Positions 24,558 through 32,960 of a DNA stretch of 64,000 nt are shown here, piece by piece. Source of the stretch: Allomuricauda sp. ARW1Y1 (GTDB lineage Bacteria; Bacteroidota; Bacteroidia; Flavobacteriales; Flavobacteriaceae). The DNA lies in contig NZ_JACBZU010000002.1 of NCBI RefSeq assembly GCF_013407935.1, forward strand, positions 496,001-560,000, read 5' to 3'. The notes beneath the pieces are model-generated. The model saw only the letters and a program-made list of their open reading frames with translations. It had not been told where the DNA came from and ran no database searches. Position 1 is the first letter of the stretch. Every line of letters starts with the position of its first letter. The position numbers and the translations under genes were made by a program.

Positions 24558-25202
24558 ATGAAACATCTTTTTATTGCGTTGCTCTTGGCCCCCTTTTTGG
24601 TTTTTGGGCAAACCGATAATCCGTTCAAGGACGAGGTAAAATCCATACAGCAAAAAAATGATTCCCTTTGGGATGCCTCTCGCCCGACCATTGTTTTTAC
24701 CGGTAGTTCCAGTATTCGTTTTTGGAACGATGTCCAACAGCGGTTTCCCCAGCACCAAGTGCTCAATACAGGGTTTGGAGGTTCCCAATTCTCGGATTTG
24801 GAGCTTTATTTGGATGAACTGATATTGAATTACAAGCCTGTAAAGGTCTTTATTTATGAAGGGGACAATGATATTTTCGCCAAAAAAAGACCTCGAAAAA
24901 TCATGAAAAAGGCAGAAGCCATCCTAAATACCTTACAAGAAAGGAACCCAAACATGGAAATTGTGCTGATTTCCGCCAAACCCAGTATTTCCCGCTGGAA
25001 ATACCGTGGCAGGTATCGAAGATTGAACAGAAAACTGGACCGATTGGCATCCAAAACAGAAGGTATCGTTTTTGTGGATGTTTGGTACCCTATGTTGGAC
25101 AACAGAAAGGTAAAGCAAGACATTTTTGTGGAGGATGGCCTGCACATGAACGAAAAAGGATATGACATTTGGTACGATGTCATCAAAAATTACATGGACT
25201 AA
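24558..25202 (+). CDS. Exported SGNH/GDSL-type esterase
   Basis: 214 residues with a signal peptide (MKHLFIALLLAPFLVFG). SGNH blocks: TGSSSIRFW (nucleophile Ser, block I), NTGFGGSQFSD (block II), YEGDNDIF (block III, Asn) and DGLHMNEKGYD (block V, Asp and His). This is the platelet-activating-factor acetylhydrolase/TesA-like branch, acting on an ester in the periplasm or outside. ATG 24558 was chosen over 24414 because it begins the signal peptide. The GH20 lipoprotein follows 12 bp later, so a shared role in glycan (acetyl ester) breakdown is plausible. Confidence 0.85.
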   Translation: MKHLFIALLLAPFLVFGQTDNPFKDEVKSIQQKNDSLWDASRPTIVFTGSSSIRFWNDVQQRFPQHQVLNTGFGGSQFSDLELYLDELILNYKPVKVFIYEGDNDIFAKKRPRKIMKKAEAILNTLQERNPNMEIVLISAKPSISRWKYRGRYRRLNRKLDRLASKTEGIVFVDVWYPMLDNRKVKQDIFVEDGLHMNEKGYDIWYDVIKNYMD

Positions 25203-25214
25203 AACTAAACAAAC

Positions 25215-26792
25215 GTGATTTACAGATCTATTTTGCTGTTCGTTGCAGTACTCTGCATAGCAGCTTGCCAAACCGAAAAAAAGGAAATCAACTTTCCTAA
25301 AACAGACCTAGCCAGTGCTCCGCTGATTCCAAAGCCCATTAAAACCATTTCCACGGGAAGTGCGTTTGGCTTGGATGCAGGTACTGCGATTTACACGACC
25401 ACCACGGACCCCGAATTTGAAAAAATAGGCCAGTTTTTATCCGATCAAATCAAGTCTAAAACAGGACTTGCCCTTGGGGTAAACACGCCATCCGAAGCTA
25501 CCTTGGAGCGTTTGATCTACATCAACCGATCGGATAGTGTGGAATTGGACAATCCAGAGGCTTATCAACTTTACATTAAAAAGGATTCCATTTTATTGAA
25601 TGCCAAGACGGCTGCGGGTGCTTTTAGAGGGGCACAAACACTTCGACAGCTCATTCCCGAAAAAAGCAACGATACCCTTACGGACGGTCCGATGTGGGTA
25701 ATTCCCTCAGGAAAAATCATAGATGCCCCAAAATTTGGCTATCGTGGTTCCATGCTGGACGTAGCGCGACACTTTTTCACCGTGGAAGAGGTCAAAAAAT
25801 ATATTGATGCCCTCGCTTACTACAAGTTTAATACGCTACACCTGCACCTATCGGATGATCAAGGCTGGCGTATTGAGATCAAATCATGGCCCAAACTCAC
25901 TGAGGTAGGCGGTGCCAGCGAAGTAGGTGGCGGCGAAGGTGGCTTTTACACCCAAGAGGAATACAAGGACATTGTTGCCTATGCTGCGGATAGACATATG
26001 ACCATCGTTCCCGAAATCGATATGCCCGGGCACACCAATGCCGCTTCCTTGAGCTATCCCTTTTTACACTATGCCGGTGCCGAGACTCCACGAGTACGAA
26101 CCGACATGAAGGTGGGTTACAGTTCGTTTGATGCCCAAAAAGATACGGTGTACAGCTTCTTGGATGATGTAATCGGCGAAATAGCTGCCATGAGCCCTGG
26201 GCCCTACTTTCATATTGGGGGTGATGAAAGCCATGTGACCAAAAAAAGTGATTATATCCTTTTTGTGGAAAAAGTGGAAAAGATTGTCCAAAAACACAAC
26301 AAAAGAATGATTGGATGGGATGAAATCGCCCAAGCCGATATTGACGCCAGTTCCATTGCCCAATTTTGGAACGAGCCTGAGAATGCACTTAAAGCTGCGG
26401 AAAACGGGTCCAAAATCATTATGTCGCCAGCTAAAAAGACCTATTTGGACATGAAATATGATTCCATTTCCGAATACGGTTTAAAATGGGCGGGCTACAT
26501 CCCTGTTGATGTGGGTTACCAGTGGGATCCAGAAAGCTATGTGGAAGGACTTCCCGTAGAGCACATTTTGGGGATTGAAGCCCCGTTATGGTCCGAAACC
26601 ATTAGCAACAGTGCCGAATTGGAGTATTTGGCCTTTCCTAGAGTGATCGGCTACGCCGAATTGGGATGGTCACCCAGCGAACATCTTAATTGGGACGACT
26701 ACAAAGAACGCCTTACCGCACAGGTTCCCTATTTGGAAGCCATGGATATCAATTATTATCCAACAAAGTTGGTGGACTGGAACAAAGAATAG
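25215..26792 (+). CDS. Beta-N-acetylhexosaminidase, GH20 lipoprotein
   Basis: 525 residues starting at GTG 25215, with a lipoprotein signal ending in CIAAC (Cys18). An N-terminal GH20b domain (about 30-165) is followed by the catalytic barrel: GYRGSMLDVARHFF, LHLHLSDDQGWRIEI, MPGHTNAA and the catalytic Asp-Glu pair in HIGGDES. It removes terminal GlcNAc or GalNAc from chitin oligomers or glycoconjugates on the cell surface. It is probably co-transcribed with the SGNH esterase. No SusCD pair is near, so it is not part of a classical polysaccharide utilisation locus. Confidence 0.92.
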   Translation: MIYRSILLFVAVLCIAACQTEKKEINFPKTDLASAPLIPKPIKTISTGSAFGLDAGTAIYTTTTDPEFEKIGQFLSDQIKSKTGLALGVNTPSEATLERLIYINRSDSVELDNPEAYQLYIKKDSILLNAKTAAGAFRGAQTLRQLIPEKSNDTLTDGPMWVIPSGKIIDAPKFGYRGSMLDVARHFFTVEEVKKYIDALAYYKFNTLHLHLSDDQGWRIEIKSWPKLTEVGGASEVGGGEGGFYTQEEYKDIVAYAADRHMTIVPEIDMPGHTNAASLSYPFLHYAGAETPRVRTDMKVGYSSFDAQKDTVYSFLDDVIGEIAAMSPGPYFHIGGDESHVTKKSDYILFVEKVEKIVQKHNKRMIGWDEIAQADIDASSIAQFWNEPENALKAAENGSKIIMSPAKKTYLDMKYDSISEYGLKWAGYIPVDVGYQWDPESYVEGLPVEHILGIEAPLWSETISNSAELEYLAFPRVIGYAELGWSPSEHLNWDDYKERLTAQVPYLEAMDINYYPTKLVDWNKE

Positions 26793-26795
26793 TGT

Positions 26796-27239
26796 TTATT
26801 CTTCCTCTTCGGAGGCAGACACAGTAGGTTCTTCAGCATCCTTTTCCGCTTCAACAAATTCAGTAATGTTGTTGTCGAGAAGGATATTGTACCACTGTAT
26901 GATTTTTTTGATGTCACTAGCGTACACACGGTCCTCATCATAATTGGGAAGTACCTCGAAGAAATATTCCTCCAACTCGATTTTGTCCGCCTTGTGACTG
27001 ATGGAGGTCTTTTTGCCATCTTCTTTCTCCTTGATTTTTTGGAACACTTCCTTTAAGGGAATCTCTTCCTCCAAGGTATAAATGGCTATTTCGGACAGCA
27101 CGCTCACATTGCTTCTTAAACCAACGGTCACACGCTTGCCATCCAATAGGGATTCGCCAACAAAGCCACCTCGGGTTTGGGTCAATAATTTGTAAAGTCC
27201 TGGTTTACCTCCAATAGATAGAATCTTGTCTAATGCCAT
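26796..27239 (-). CDS. DUF5606 domain-containing protein
   Basis: 147 residues, cytoplasmic, starting MALDKILSIGGKPGLYKLLTQ, the clear signature of DUF5606, a Bacteroidota-specific family. A folded region (1-125) is followed by a very acidic tail (EAEKDAEEPTVSASEEEE). The function is unknown. It converges with the hexosaminidase gene (3 bp between stops) and lies downstream of def on the same strand, but has its own -7 element. Confidence 0.87.
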   Translation of the reverse strand: MALDKILSIGGKPGLYKLLTQTRGGFVGESLLDGKRVTVGLRSNVSVLSEIAIYTLEEEIPLKEVFQKIKEKEDGKKTSISHKADKIELEEYFFEVLPNYDEDRVYASDIKKIIQWYNILLDNNITEFVEAEKDAEEPTVSASEEEE

Positions 27240-27260
27240 TCAAATAGTAATTTATGGGCG

Positions 27261-27268
27261 CAAAAATA
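27261..27268 (-). promoter_or_regulatory. -7 element for the DUF5606 gene
   Basis: On the minus strand TATTTTTG matches TAnnTTTG exactly, 21 bp upstream of the ATG at 27239. A -33 TTTG lies only 11 nt further upstream, too close for the usual spacing. Confidence 0.45.
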
Positions 27269-27294
27269 TGTTTTTATCACAAACCGCGATTTTT

Positions 27295-27885
27295 TTAACG
27301 TCCTTTTTTGATATTGGGAAACCGCATCCGGTAGTCCACGCTGATCTTTCCTTTGGAAATCTTTTCCAAACGGCTTTTCAACAATCGTTTTTTAAGGGAA
27401 GATAGCTTATCGGTGAACAAAATCCCCTCGATATGGTCGTATTCGTGCTGAATCACACGGGCCAATAGCCCATCAAAGGTTTCGGTATGGGGTTTAAAAT
27501 CCTCATCCAAATAACTAATAGTGATTTCGGGCTTGCGCTTTACATCTTCCCGAATGTCGGGAATGCTCAAACAACCTTCGTTAAAGTCCCATTCCTTTCC
27601 ATTTTCATCCTCAATCTTGGCATTGATGAACACTTTTTTGAAGCCGTCCAACTGTTTTTGTTCAGCTTCGGTCAGGTCTTCATCATCTGCAAAAGGCGTG
27701 GTGTCCACCAGAAAAACCCGAATAGGGAGCCCTACTTGGGGAGCGGCCAATCCAACCCCATGGGCGTTGTACATGGTCTCCCACATATTGGTGATTAATT
27801 CGTCAAGTTTGGGATAATCTTCAGCAATATCCTTTGCTTTTTTTCGCAAAACGGGGTCTCCGTAAGCTACTATCGGTAAAATCAT
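27295..27885 (-). CDS. def: Peptide deformylase
   Basis: Removes the N-formyl group from nascent proteins. 196 residues with all three motifs: GVGLAAPQVG (43-52), EGCLSIP (metal Cys) and HEYDH (two metal His and catalytic Glu). A small acidic insertion (FADDEDLTEAEQKQLDG) between motifs 1 and 2 is common in this phylum. It lies 3 bp after ruvX on the same strand, so the two are one operon. Confidence 0.95.
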   Translation of the reverse strand: MILPIVAYGDPVLRKKAKDIAEDYPKLDELITNMWETMYNAHGVGLAAPQVGLPIRVFLVDTTPFADDEDLTEAEQKQLDGFKKVFINAKIEDENGKEWDFNEGCLSIPDIREDVKRKPEITISYLDEDFKPHTETFDGLLARVIQHEYDHIEGILFTDKLSSLKKRLLKSRLEKISKGKISVDYRMRFPNIKKGR

Positions 27886-27888
27886 AAA

Positions 27889-28299
27889 TCAAAATCTGTT
27901 TAAGTAGGCCTGCAATATGAGCGTGGCACTAATTTCGTCCACAAGGGCCTTATCCTTTCGTTTCTTCTTTTTCATTCCGCTGTCCAACATGGATTGAAAT
28001 GCCATTTTGGAGGTAAATCGCTCATCTTGGCGTTCTACGGGGATTGAAGGAAACTTGGCCGTCAGCTTCTTCAAAAAGTTTTGGATGAGCACTTCGGACT
28101 CAGAGGCCGTGTTGTCCATTTGTTTGGGCAAACCCACCACAAATCGCTCAACGGACTCCTGTTGGGTGTATTCTTCCAAAAAGTCCAGCAGGTCTTTAGT
28201 CTCAACGGTCGTTAACCCGGAAGCGATCAACTGAAGTTCATCAGTAACCGCAATTCCTGTCCGTATCTTTCCAAAATCCAAAGCCAAAATTCTAGCCAA
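27889..28299 (-). CDS. ruvX: Holliday junction resolvase-like RuvX/YqgF
   Basis: 136 residues of the RNase H fold: ILALDFGKIRTGIAVTDELQLIA at the N-terminus with the catalytic Asp, VVGLPKQMDNT, and the C-terminal DKALVDEISATLILQAYL with the second acidic residue. The family processes rRNA ends or recombination junctions. It precedes def by 3 bp. Confidence 0.92.
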   Translation of the reverse strand: MARILALDFGKIRTGIAVTDELQLIASGLTTVETKDLLDFLEEYTQQESVERFVVGLPKQMDNTASESEVLIQNFLKKLTAKFPSIPVERQDERFTSKMAFQSMLDSGMKKKKRKDKALVDEISATLILQAYLNRF

Positions 28300-28374
28300 A
28301 ACAATTTTTTGGCAAAAATAACCCTAAAAATGTTATGCACTTAAAAATGGGAACCATAATTCTGCCATGGGGCG

Positions 28375-28382
28375 TATCTTTG
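28375..28382 (+). promoter_or_regulatory. -7 promoter element for dapD
   Basis: TATCTTTG fits TAnnTTTG exactly. The expected start site near 28389 lies downstream of a possible ATG at 28367 and upstream of the one at 28400, so it decides the dapD start in favour of 28400. No clear -33 element. Confidence 0.5.
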
Positions 28383-28399
28383 TCAAAACTTTAAGAAAA

Positions 28400-29215
28400 A
28401 TGACAGAATTAAGAACGCTTATCGAGCAAGCGTGGGACAATAGGGCCTTATTGGAAGAGGAAAAGACGCAAGAGGCCATACGAGAAGTCATCAACCTAAT
28501 TGACCTTGGCGAGCTTCGCTGTGCCCAGCCAACCACTGATGGATGGCAGATCAACGAATGGGTGAAAAAGGCGGTGGTGCTGTACTTCCCCATCCAAAAA
28601 ATGGAAGTTTTGGAGGCTGGCATCTTTGAATATCATGATAAAATACCTTTGAAAAAGGGTTACAAAGAAAAAGGGGTCCGTGTGGTTCCCCATGCAGTGG
28701 CAAGGCACGGAGCCTATATCTCCAAAGGCACTATTTTGATGCCAAGTTACGTAAATATAGGTGCCTATGTAGATGAAGGAACCATGGTGGATACTTGGGC
28801 CACGGTGGGAAGTTGTGCACAAATTGGCAAAAACGTTCACTTAAGTGGCGGCGTTGGTATTGGTGGGGTTTTGGAACCCTTGCAAGCCGCTCCAGTAATT
28901 ATTGAGGATAATGCCTTTATCGGTTCCCGATGTATTGTTGTTGAAGGTGTCCGCGTTGAGAAAGAGGCTGTTTTGGGTGCCAATGTGGTGCTGACGGCAT
29001 CTACCAAAATCATTGATGTTACTGGAGATGAACCCGTTGAACTTAAAGGTCGGGTTCCTGCAAGATCGGTAGTGATTCCCGGAAGCTATACGAAAAAATT
29101 CCCTGCAGGAGAATATCAAGTACCCTGTGCCCTAATCATAGGCAAGCGCAAGGAAAGCACCGATAAGAAGACCTCCTTGAACAATGCCCTGCGCGAGCAC
29201 GATGTAGCGGTATAG
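28400..29215 (+). CDS. dapD: 2,3,4,5-tetrahydropyridine-2,6-dicarboxylate N-succinyltransferase
   Basis: Lysine and diaminopimelate biosynthesis enzyme using succinyl-CoA. 271 residues: an N-terminal helical domain (MTELRTLIEQAW, EWVKKAVVLYFPI), then a left-handed beta-helix with hexapeptide repeats (YISKGTILMPSYVNIGAYVD, TWATVGSCAQIGKNVHLSGG) and the GSRCIVVEGVRVEKEAVLGA loop. The match to the DapD family is close. lysA, the last step of the pathway, lies 20 kb away at 49 kb. Confidence 0.95.
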   Translation: MTELRTLIEQAWDNRALLEEEKTQEAIREVINLIDLGELRCAQPTTDGWQINEWVKKAVVLYFPIQKMEVLEAGIFEYHDKIPLKKGYKEKGVRVVPHAVARHGAYISKGTILMPSYVNIGAYVDEGTMVDTWATVGSCAQIGKNVHLSGGVGIGGVLEPLQAAPVIIEDNAFIGSRCIVVEGVRVEKEAVLGANVVLTASTKIIDVTGDEPVELKGRVPARSVVIPGSYTKKFPAGEYQVPCALIIGKRKESTDKKTSLNNALREHDVAV

Positions 29216-29270
29216 AATTCAAAGCTTTATAGTTTATTGGGACAGTCAATGTTGAACAATTTTGTTTACC

Positions 29271-29300
29271 TTGTCTGTCCTTTTCTATTTTATACATTTG
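29271..29300 (+). promoter_or_regulatory. Bacteroidota promoter for the GT9 gene
   Basis: TTG (29271-29273), a 19-nt spacer and TACATTTG (29293-29300), a perfect -33/-7 pair. It lies about 57 bp before the ATG at 29357. A loose GGACAG...CTGTCC pairing just upstream (29240-29280) with T-rich sequence after it may end the dapD transcript. Confidence 0.65.
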
Positions 29301-29356
29301 GAAAAGCGTAAAGTCAACCTCCCTTAAAAGAAAGTTATTTGCAAAACACATCTCAA

Positions 29357-30430
29357 ATGCGGTTTTTGATTATTCAGCAAAAAATGGTCGGGGATGTGCT
29401 GGCGAGCACAATTCTGTGTGAACACCTAAAAATCCATTTCCCGGATTGCGAAGTCCACTACGTCATCAACGAATCTACTTTGGCGGTGGTGGAGGAAAAT
29501 CCTTTTATTGACAAAATCATTCTCTTTAAAAACGAATATCGGGAAAGCAAACTAGCATTCTTCAAGTTTTTAAAATCGTTGAAAAGAGAAAAGTACAACG
29601 CCACCATAGATGTATACTGCAAACTGGAAAGCAATCTGATCAGTTATTATTCTAATGCCGATATTAAGATTTCCTATAAAAAATGGTACTCCAAGTTTAT
29701 TTACACCCATTTGTTTTCCTACACCAACAACCCGAACACTACTTTGGGGCATGCGATTGAAAACAGGCTTATTTTGCTCGCTCCACTGATTCGGGAATTG
29801 AAACAGCCCAATCTGGCACCAAAAATATATCTGTCCACACCTGAAAAGGAGAAGGCCAAAGAACTACTGGCCAATCATCAAATTGACACCTCCAAACCCT
29901 TAATTATGGTAGGCTTGTTGGGCAGTCAACCCAGTAAAACCTATCCGCCAGCATATTTGGCAAAGACTTTGGATTTCATTTCGGAGCAATATCAGGTAAC
30001 CTTTTTGCTCAACTATTTGCCCCATCAAAGTGAAAGTTTGGCTGAATTTCTGGGGCATTGTTCGCCCAAGACGCGAAATAACATCAAGGAAGAGGTGTTT
30101 TGTCCTTCCTTGCGATCGTTTATCGCACTTTTGGACCAATGTGACGCATATATCGGAAATGAGGGTGGTAGCACCAACATGGCCAAAGCCATTGGTATTC
30201 CCAATTTTTCCATTTTTTCTCCATGGATTTCCAAGACTGCTTGGCTTACTTTTAACCAAAATCAGAAAAACCAAGCCGTACATTTAGCGGATTTTGCCCC
30301 AGAGATTTTGGAAATGCCCAAAAAGGAACGGAAAGCCAATGCCGAAGTATTGTATCAACAATTTAAGCCTGAGTTGTTTTTGGAACAATTAGAGAGCTTT
30401 ATCCAAAGCGAAGTTGTTTCGGACCAATAG
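29357..30430 (+). CDS. Glycosyltransferase family 9 (heptosyltransferase-like)
   Basis: 357 residues with the GT9 two-Rossmann layout: MRFLIIQQKMVGDVLASTIL at the start, VGLLGSQPSKTYPPAYLAKT at the donor-domain entry, and the conserved DAYIGNEGGSTNMAKAIGIPNFSIFSPW in place of the usual GNDSGxxHLAAA. This family adds heptose or related sugars to the LPS inner core. ATG 29357 is taken over a TTG at 29339. First gene of a 4.5-kb stretch of surface-glycan enzymes. Confidence 0.85.
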   Translation: MRFLIIQQKMVGDVLASTILCEHLKIHFPDCEVHYVINESTLAVVEENPFIDKIILFKNEYRESKLAFFKFLKSLKREKYNATIDVYCKLESNLISYYSNADIKISYKKWYSKFIYTHLFSYTNNPNTTLGHAIENRLILLAPLIRELKQPNLAPKIYLSTPEKEKAKELLANHQIDTSKPLIMVGLLGSQPSKTYPPAYLAKTLDFISEQYQVTFLLNYLPHQSESLAEFLGHCSPKTRNNIKEEVFCPSLRSFIALLDQCDAYIGNEGGSTNMAKAIGIPNFSIFSPWISKTAWLTFNQNQKNQAVHLADFAPEILEMPKKERKANAEVLYQQFKPELFLEQLESFIQSEVVSDQ

Positions 30431-31066
30431 CACTTGATAGGATTCCATAACAATTTTCCAGCCATGCTCCAACATGTAGGCAATCACTAATTTGCCCTTC
30501 CCTCCATTGGGCAGGTCGCAATCATCGATCAAAACAATGGTGTTTTCGTGCAACTGATCTGCTATTCGTTTGAATTCCTCCAAATGGTGTTCTTGGCTTT
30601 TCCGCTGAATTTCAACATCGTGCGAACTATAATCGTAACTGTCCAAATAGAGCATATCGACCGGTTGAGCAAAATCCTTAAGAAAATCCAACGAATCGGA
30701 ATGGTGAAGGGTCACCGTATCCTGCAGGCCCTGTCGCTCCACTTCTGCACTGGAGTTGGCAATGGATTCCGACTTGATGTCCACCGAATGGAGCACTGCA
30801 CCGTGTTCCTTTGCCCATTTTCCAAATACGATGGTGGCCGCACCATTGCTCTTGGCTCCCTTTAAACCTTCACGCGAGGTGCCGGTCTCAATAATCACTT
30901 TAGCGTTGATGTGCTCCATCAACTCCATGGTCTTCAGGAAAGTATCCCGCCTTTTTCGGAAATCGTATTTAAAGGGCATAAAAGGGTACAACGATTTATG
31001 TTTGATAAATTTACCCGTGAAAAAGGCAACAACACCCAAAGCAACTACGTAAAGAAGTATATCCAT
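30389..31066 (-). CDS. Membrane-anchored class I SAM-dependent methyltransferase
   Basis: 225 residues: one N-terminal helix (about 2-18), then a Rossmann domain with IIETGTSREGLKGA (motif I), VDIKSES, LHHSDSLDFL, VDMLYLDSYDY and an IVLIDDCDLPNGGKGKLV block. The fold resembles the methyltransferases that act on glycans. It overlaps the 3' end of the GT9 gene by 42 bp on the opposite strand. Probably modifies a sugar of the LPS or capsule (inference). Confidence 0.75.
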   Translation of the reverse strand: MDILLYVVALGVVAFFTGKFIKHKSLYPFMPFKYDFRKRRDTFLKTMELMEHINAKVIIETGTSREGLKGAKSNGAATIVFGKWAKEHGAVLHSVDIKSESIANSSAEVERQGLQDTVTLHHSDSLDFLKDFAQPVDMLYLDSYDYSSHDVEIQRKSQEHHLEEFKRIADQLHENTIVLIDDCDLPNGGKGKLVIAYMLEHGWKIVMESYQVLLVRNNFALDKAL

Positions 31067-31238
31067 CTAAAAGAATTTCATGATTTTTAAAGCAACCCAA
31101 GATACATTTTCTCGTCTTGATAATAAACCAAGAATTTTAGAAATGAGATTTTAACATAAATCGGGTAGGGAAATTGTCCAGTTGATTGTTTGTAAGAAAA
31201 AGTCACGCATAAACAATTTTTAACCTGTTTTTTTGTTA

Positions 31239-31246
31239 TAGCTTTG
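31239..31246 (+). promoter_or_regulatory. -7 element for the LPS-core GT2 gene
   Basis: TAGCTTTG fits TAnnTTTG exactly, 30 bp before the ATG at 31276. No good -33 element at the proper spacing. Confidence 0.45.
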
Positions 31247-31275
31247 TAAAATACCAAAACACTACACCAATAAAT

Positions 31276-32079
31276 ATGGCTGGATTGCGCACCCCAAAGC
31301 AAAAATTATCAGCACTGATCATAACCTACAACGAAATGGGTTACATTGAAAAGTGTATCGACTCCGTTTCCTTTGCTGATGAAATCATCGTGGTAGATTC
31401 TTATAGCACCGATGGTACCTACGAGTACCTTTTGGACCACCCAAAAGTGACCGTAATCCAAAATCCTTTTGATAATTTCACCGCGCAAAAATCATTCACG
31501 CTAAAACAGGCTTCCAATGATTGGGTTTTGTTTTTGGATGCAGACGAAGTAGTTACCGAAAGTCTTGAAAAAGAAATTTTGCATACCATCAACCAGCCCG
31601 ATGCCAAAGAAGCCTACTGGTTTTACCGAAAGTTTATGTTCCAGGATGAACCCCTTAACTTTAGTGGCTGGCAAACCGATAAAAACTATAGGCTCTTTCG
31701 CAAGAGCAAAGCCCATTTTACGGACCGAAAGATTGTACACGAAACATTGGTAGTGGATGGAGAATCCGGCATCCTACAGGAAAAATTAATCCACTTTTGC
31801 TACAAAAACTACGAAGATTACAAGGGCAAAATGCTCAAATATGGTCGTTTAAAGGCCAAAGAGGATTTTTATAAGGAACGGCACTTCAATTATCTTTTAA
31901 TGACGGTGAAACCCATCTGGAAATTCTTCAACCACTACATCCTCCGATTAGGGTTCCTTGATGGCAAAAAAGGATGGACCATCTGTTACTTGAACGCCCT
32001 TGGTGTTCTGGAACGGTTCAGGGAGCTGAAACGCTTGGAAAAGAAGAATGAACTAGCCTACTACTTGGTGATGCCGTAG
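31276..32079 (+). CDS. GT2 glycosyltransferase, WaaE/KdtX-like
   Basis: 267 residues, GT-A fold: SALIITYNEMGYIEKCIDSV, EIIVVDSYSTDGTYEYL, and the DxD motif in VLFLDADEVV. The segment SGWQTDKNYRLFRKSKA, then VHETLVVDG, and the C-terminal KPIWKFFNHYILRLGFLDG are typical of LPS-core beta-glycosyltransferases such as WaaE. It should add glucose or a similar sugar to the inner core. It converges with the next GT gene with a 19-bp overlap. Confidence 0.87.
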   Translation: MAGLRTPKQKLSALIITYNEMGYIEKCIDSVSFADEIIVVDSYSTDGTYEYLLDHPKVTVIQNPFDNFTAQKSFTLKQASNDWVLFLDADEVVTESLEKEILHTINQPDAKEAYWFYRKFMFQDEPLNFSGWQTDKNYRLFRKSKAHFTDRKIVHETLVVDGESGILQEKLIHFCYKNYEDYKGKMLKYGRLKAKEDFYKERHFNYLLMTVKPIWKFFNHYILRLGFLDGKKGWTICYLNALGVLERFRELKRLEKKNELAYYLVMP

Positions 32080-32894
32080 TGTGTCCACACCAATTTTTGA
32101 GACCTTGTCTCTTTTCGGATAGCCTGATTTTTAGCAATGGATTCCGGTGTTTTATAACCCCGTTTGTGGTCTAAGTGCACACAAACCGCGCTATAACGCA
32201 GCTGTTTGGATTTAATCCCAAAATTAAATAATCGTTCGCCCAATTCACGATCTTGCCCACCATACTGCATTCGCTCATCAAAACCGTTCACGTTCAAAAT
32301 ATCCTTTTTCCAGCCCGATGAATTATGGCCGTTCCAACTGGCGTTGGTCGGGGTAATGGTATTGAGCAGTTTGGAAATCATACCACTAGCGGTGAGCTTA
32401 TTGTTTTTAAAGGTTTTGGGTATCCCTTTTGTCTTTAGCCAATTAATATCGAAGCAATTCTGTTCTTCAATATCTTCCAAAGTGATCATTTTGGAAATGT
32501 TCATGGGCAACATGTAATACCCCCCAGAAATAAAGTAACCCGGTTCTTTGTTGATGTAATGTACCTCGACAAAATCTTCCCGTGGAATGCAGTCACCATC
32601 TGTCATGATAATGTAGTCCGCGCTGCAGGCTGTCACCGCCTTGTTCAGTATACGTGATTTTTGAAAACCATCGTCCTCCTGCCACACATGCACAATTTTG
32701 TAAAAGACCTTGTCGGACAGCTCCTCCAACAATTGTTTGGTTTTGGGGCCTGAGCCATCATCGGCAACCACCACCTCAAAATCCTTAAAGATTTGGCAAT
32801 TGAAGCCCCACAACACTTTCTTTAGCCACTCCTCGGCGTTATAAGTGCTGATAATAACCGATATTTTTGGTGATTCTATTTGCTCTGGGCTCAT
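32061..32894 (-). CDS. GT2 glycosyltransferase with galactosyltransferase-like C-domain
   Basis: 277 residues: KISVIISTYNAEEWLKKVL, VVADDGSGPKTKQLL, IIMTDGDCIPR (DxD) and a C-terminal acceptor region with NASWNGHNSSGWKKDILNVNGFDE, MQYGGQDRELGERLFN. The latter matches the glycosyltransferase/galactosyltransferase C-terminal module used by surface polysaccharide enzymes. The donor and acceptor are unknown. Divergent from the next gene across 66 bp. Confidence 0.83.
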   Translation of the reverse strand: MSPEQIESPKISVIISTYNAEEWLKKVLWGFNCQIFKDFEVVVADDGSGPKTKQLLEELSDKVFYKIVHVWQEDDGFQKSRILNKAVTACSADYIIMTDGDCIPREDFVEVHYINKEPGYFISGGYYMLPMNISKMITLEDIEEQNCFDINWLKTKGIPKTFKNNKLTASGMISKLLNTITPTNASWNGHNSSGWKKDILNVNGFDERMQYGGQDRELGERLFNFGIKSKQLRYSAVCVHLDHKRGYKTPESIAKNQAIRKETRSQKLVWTHYGITK

Positions 32895-32960
32895 CTGGAC
32901 AAAAATAGAAATATTAAATGTTATCTCATATCCTTAATTTTGTGATTCTAAACTTCCAGA

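Noticed and set aside
12425-31202. 14-nt match TTTGTAAGAAAAAG at 12425 and 31189 as a shared regulatory element
   Set aside because: An exact 14-mer pair is expected by chance in 64 kb of AT-rich sequence, and neither copy has supporting context.
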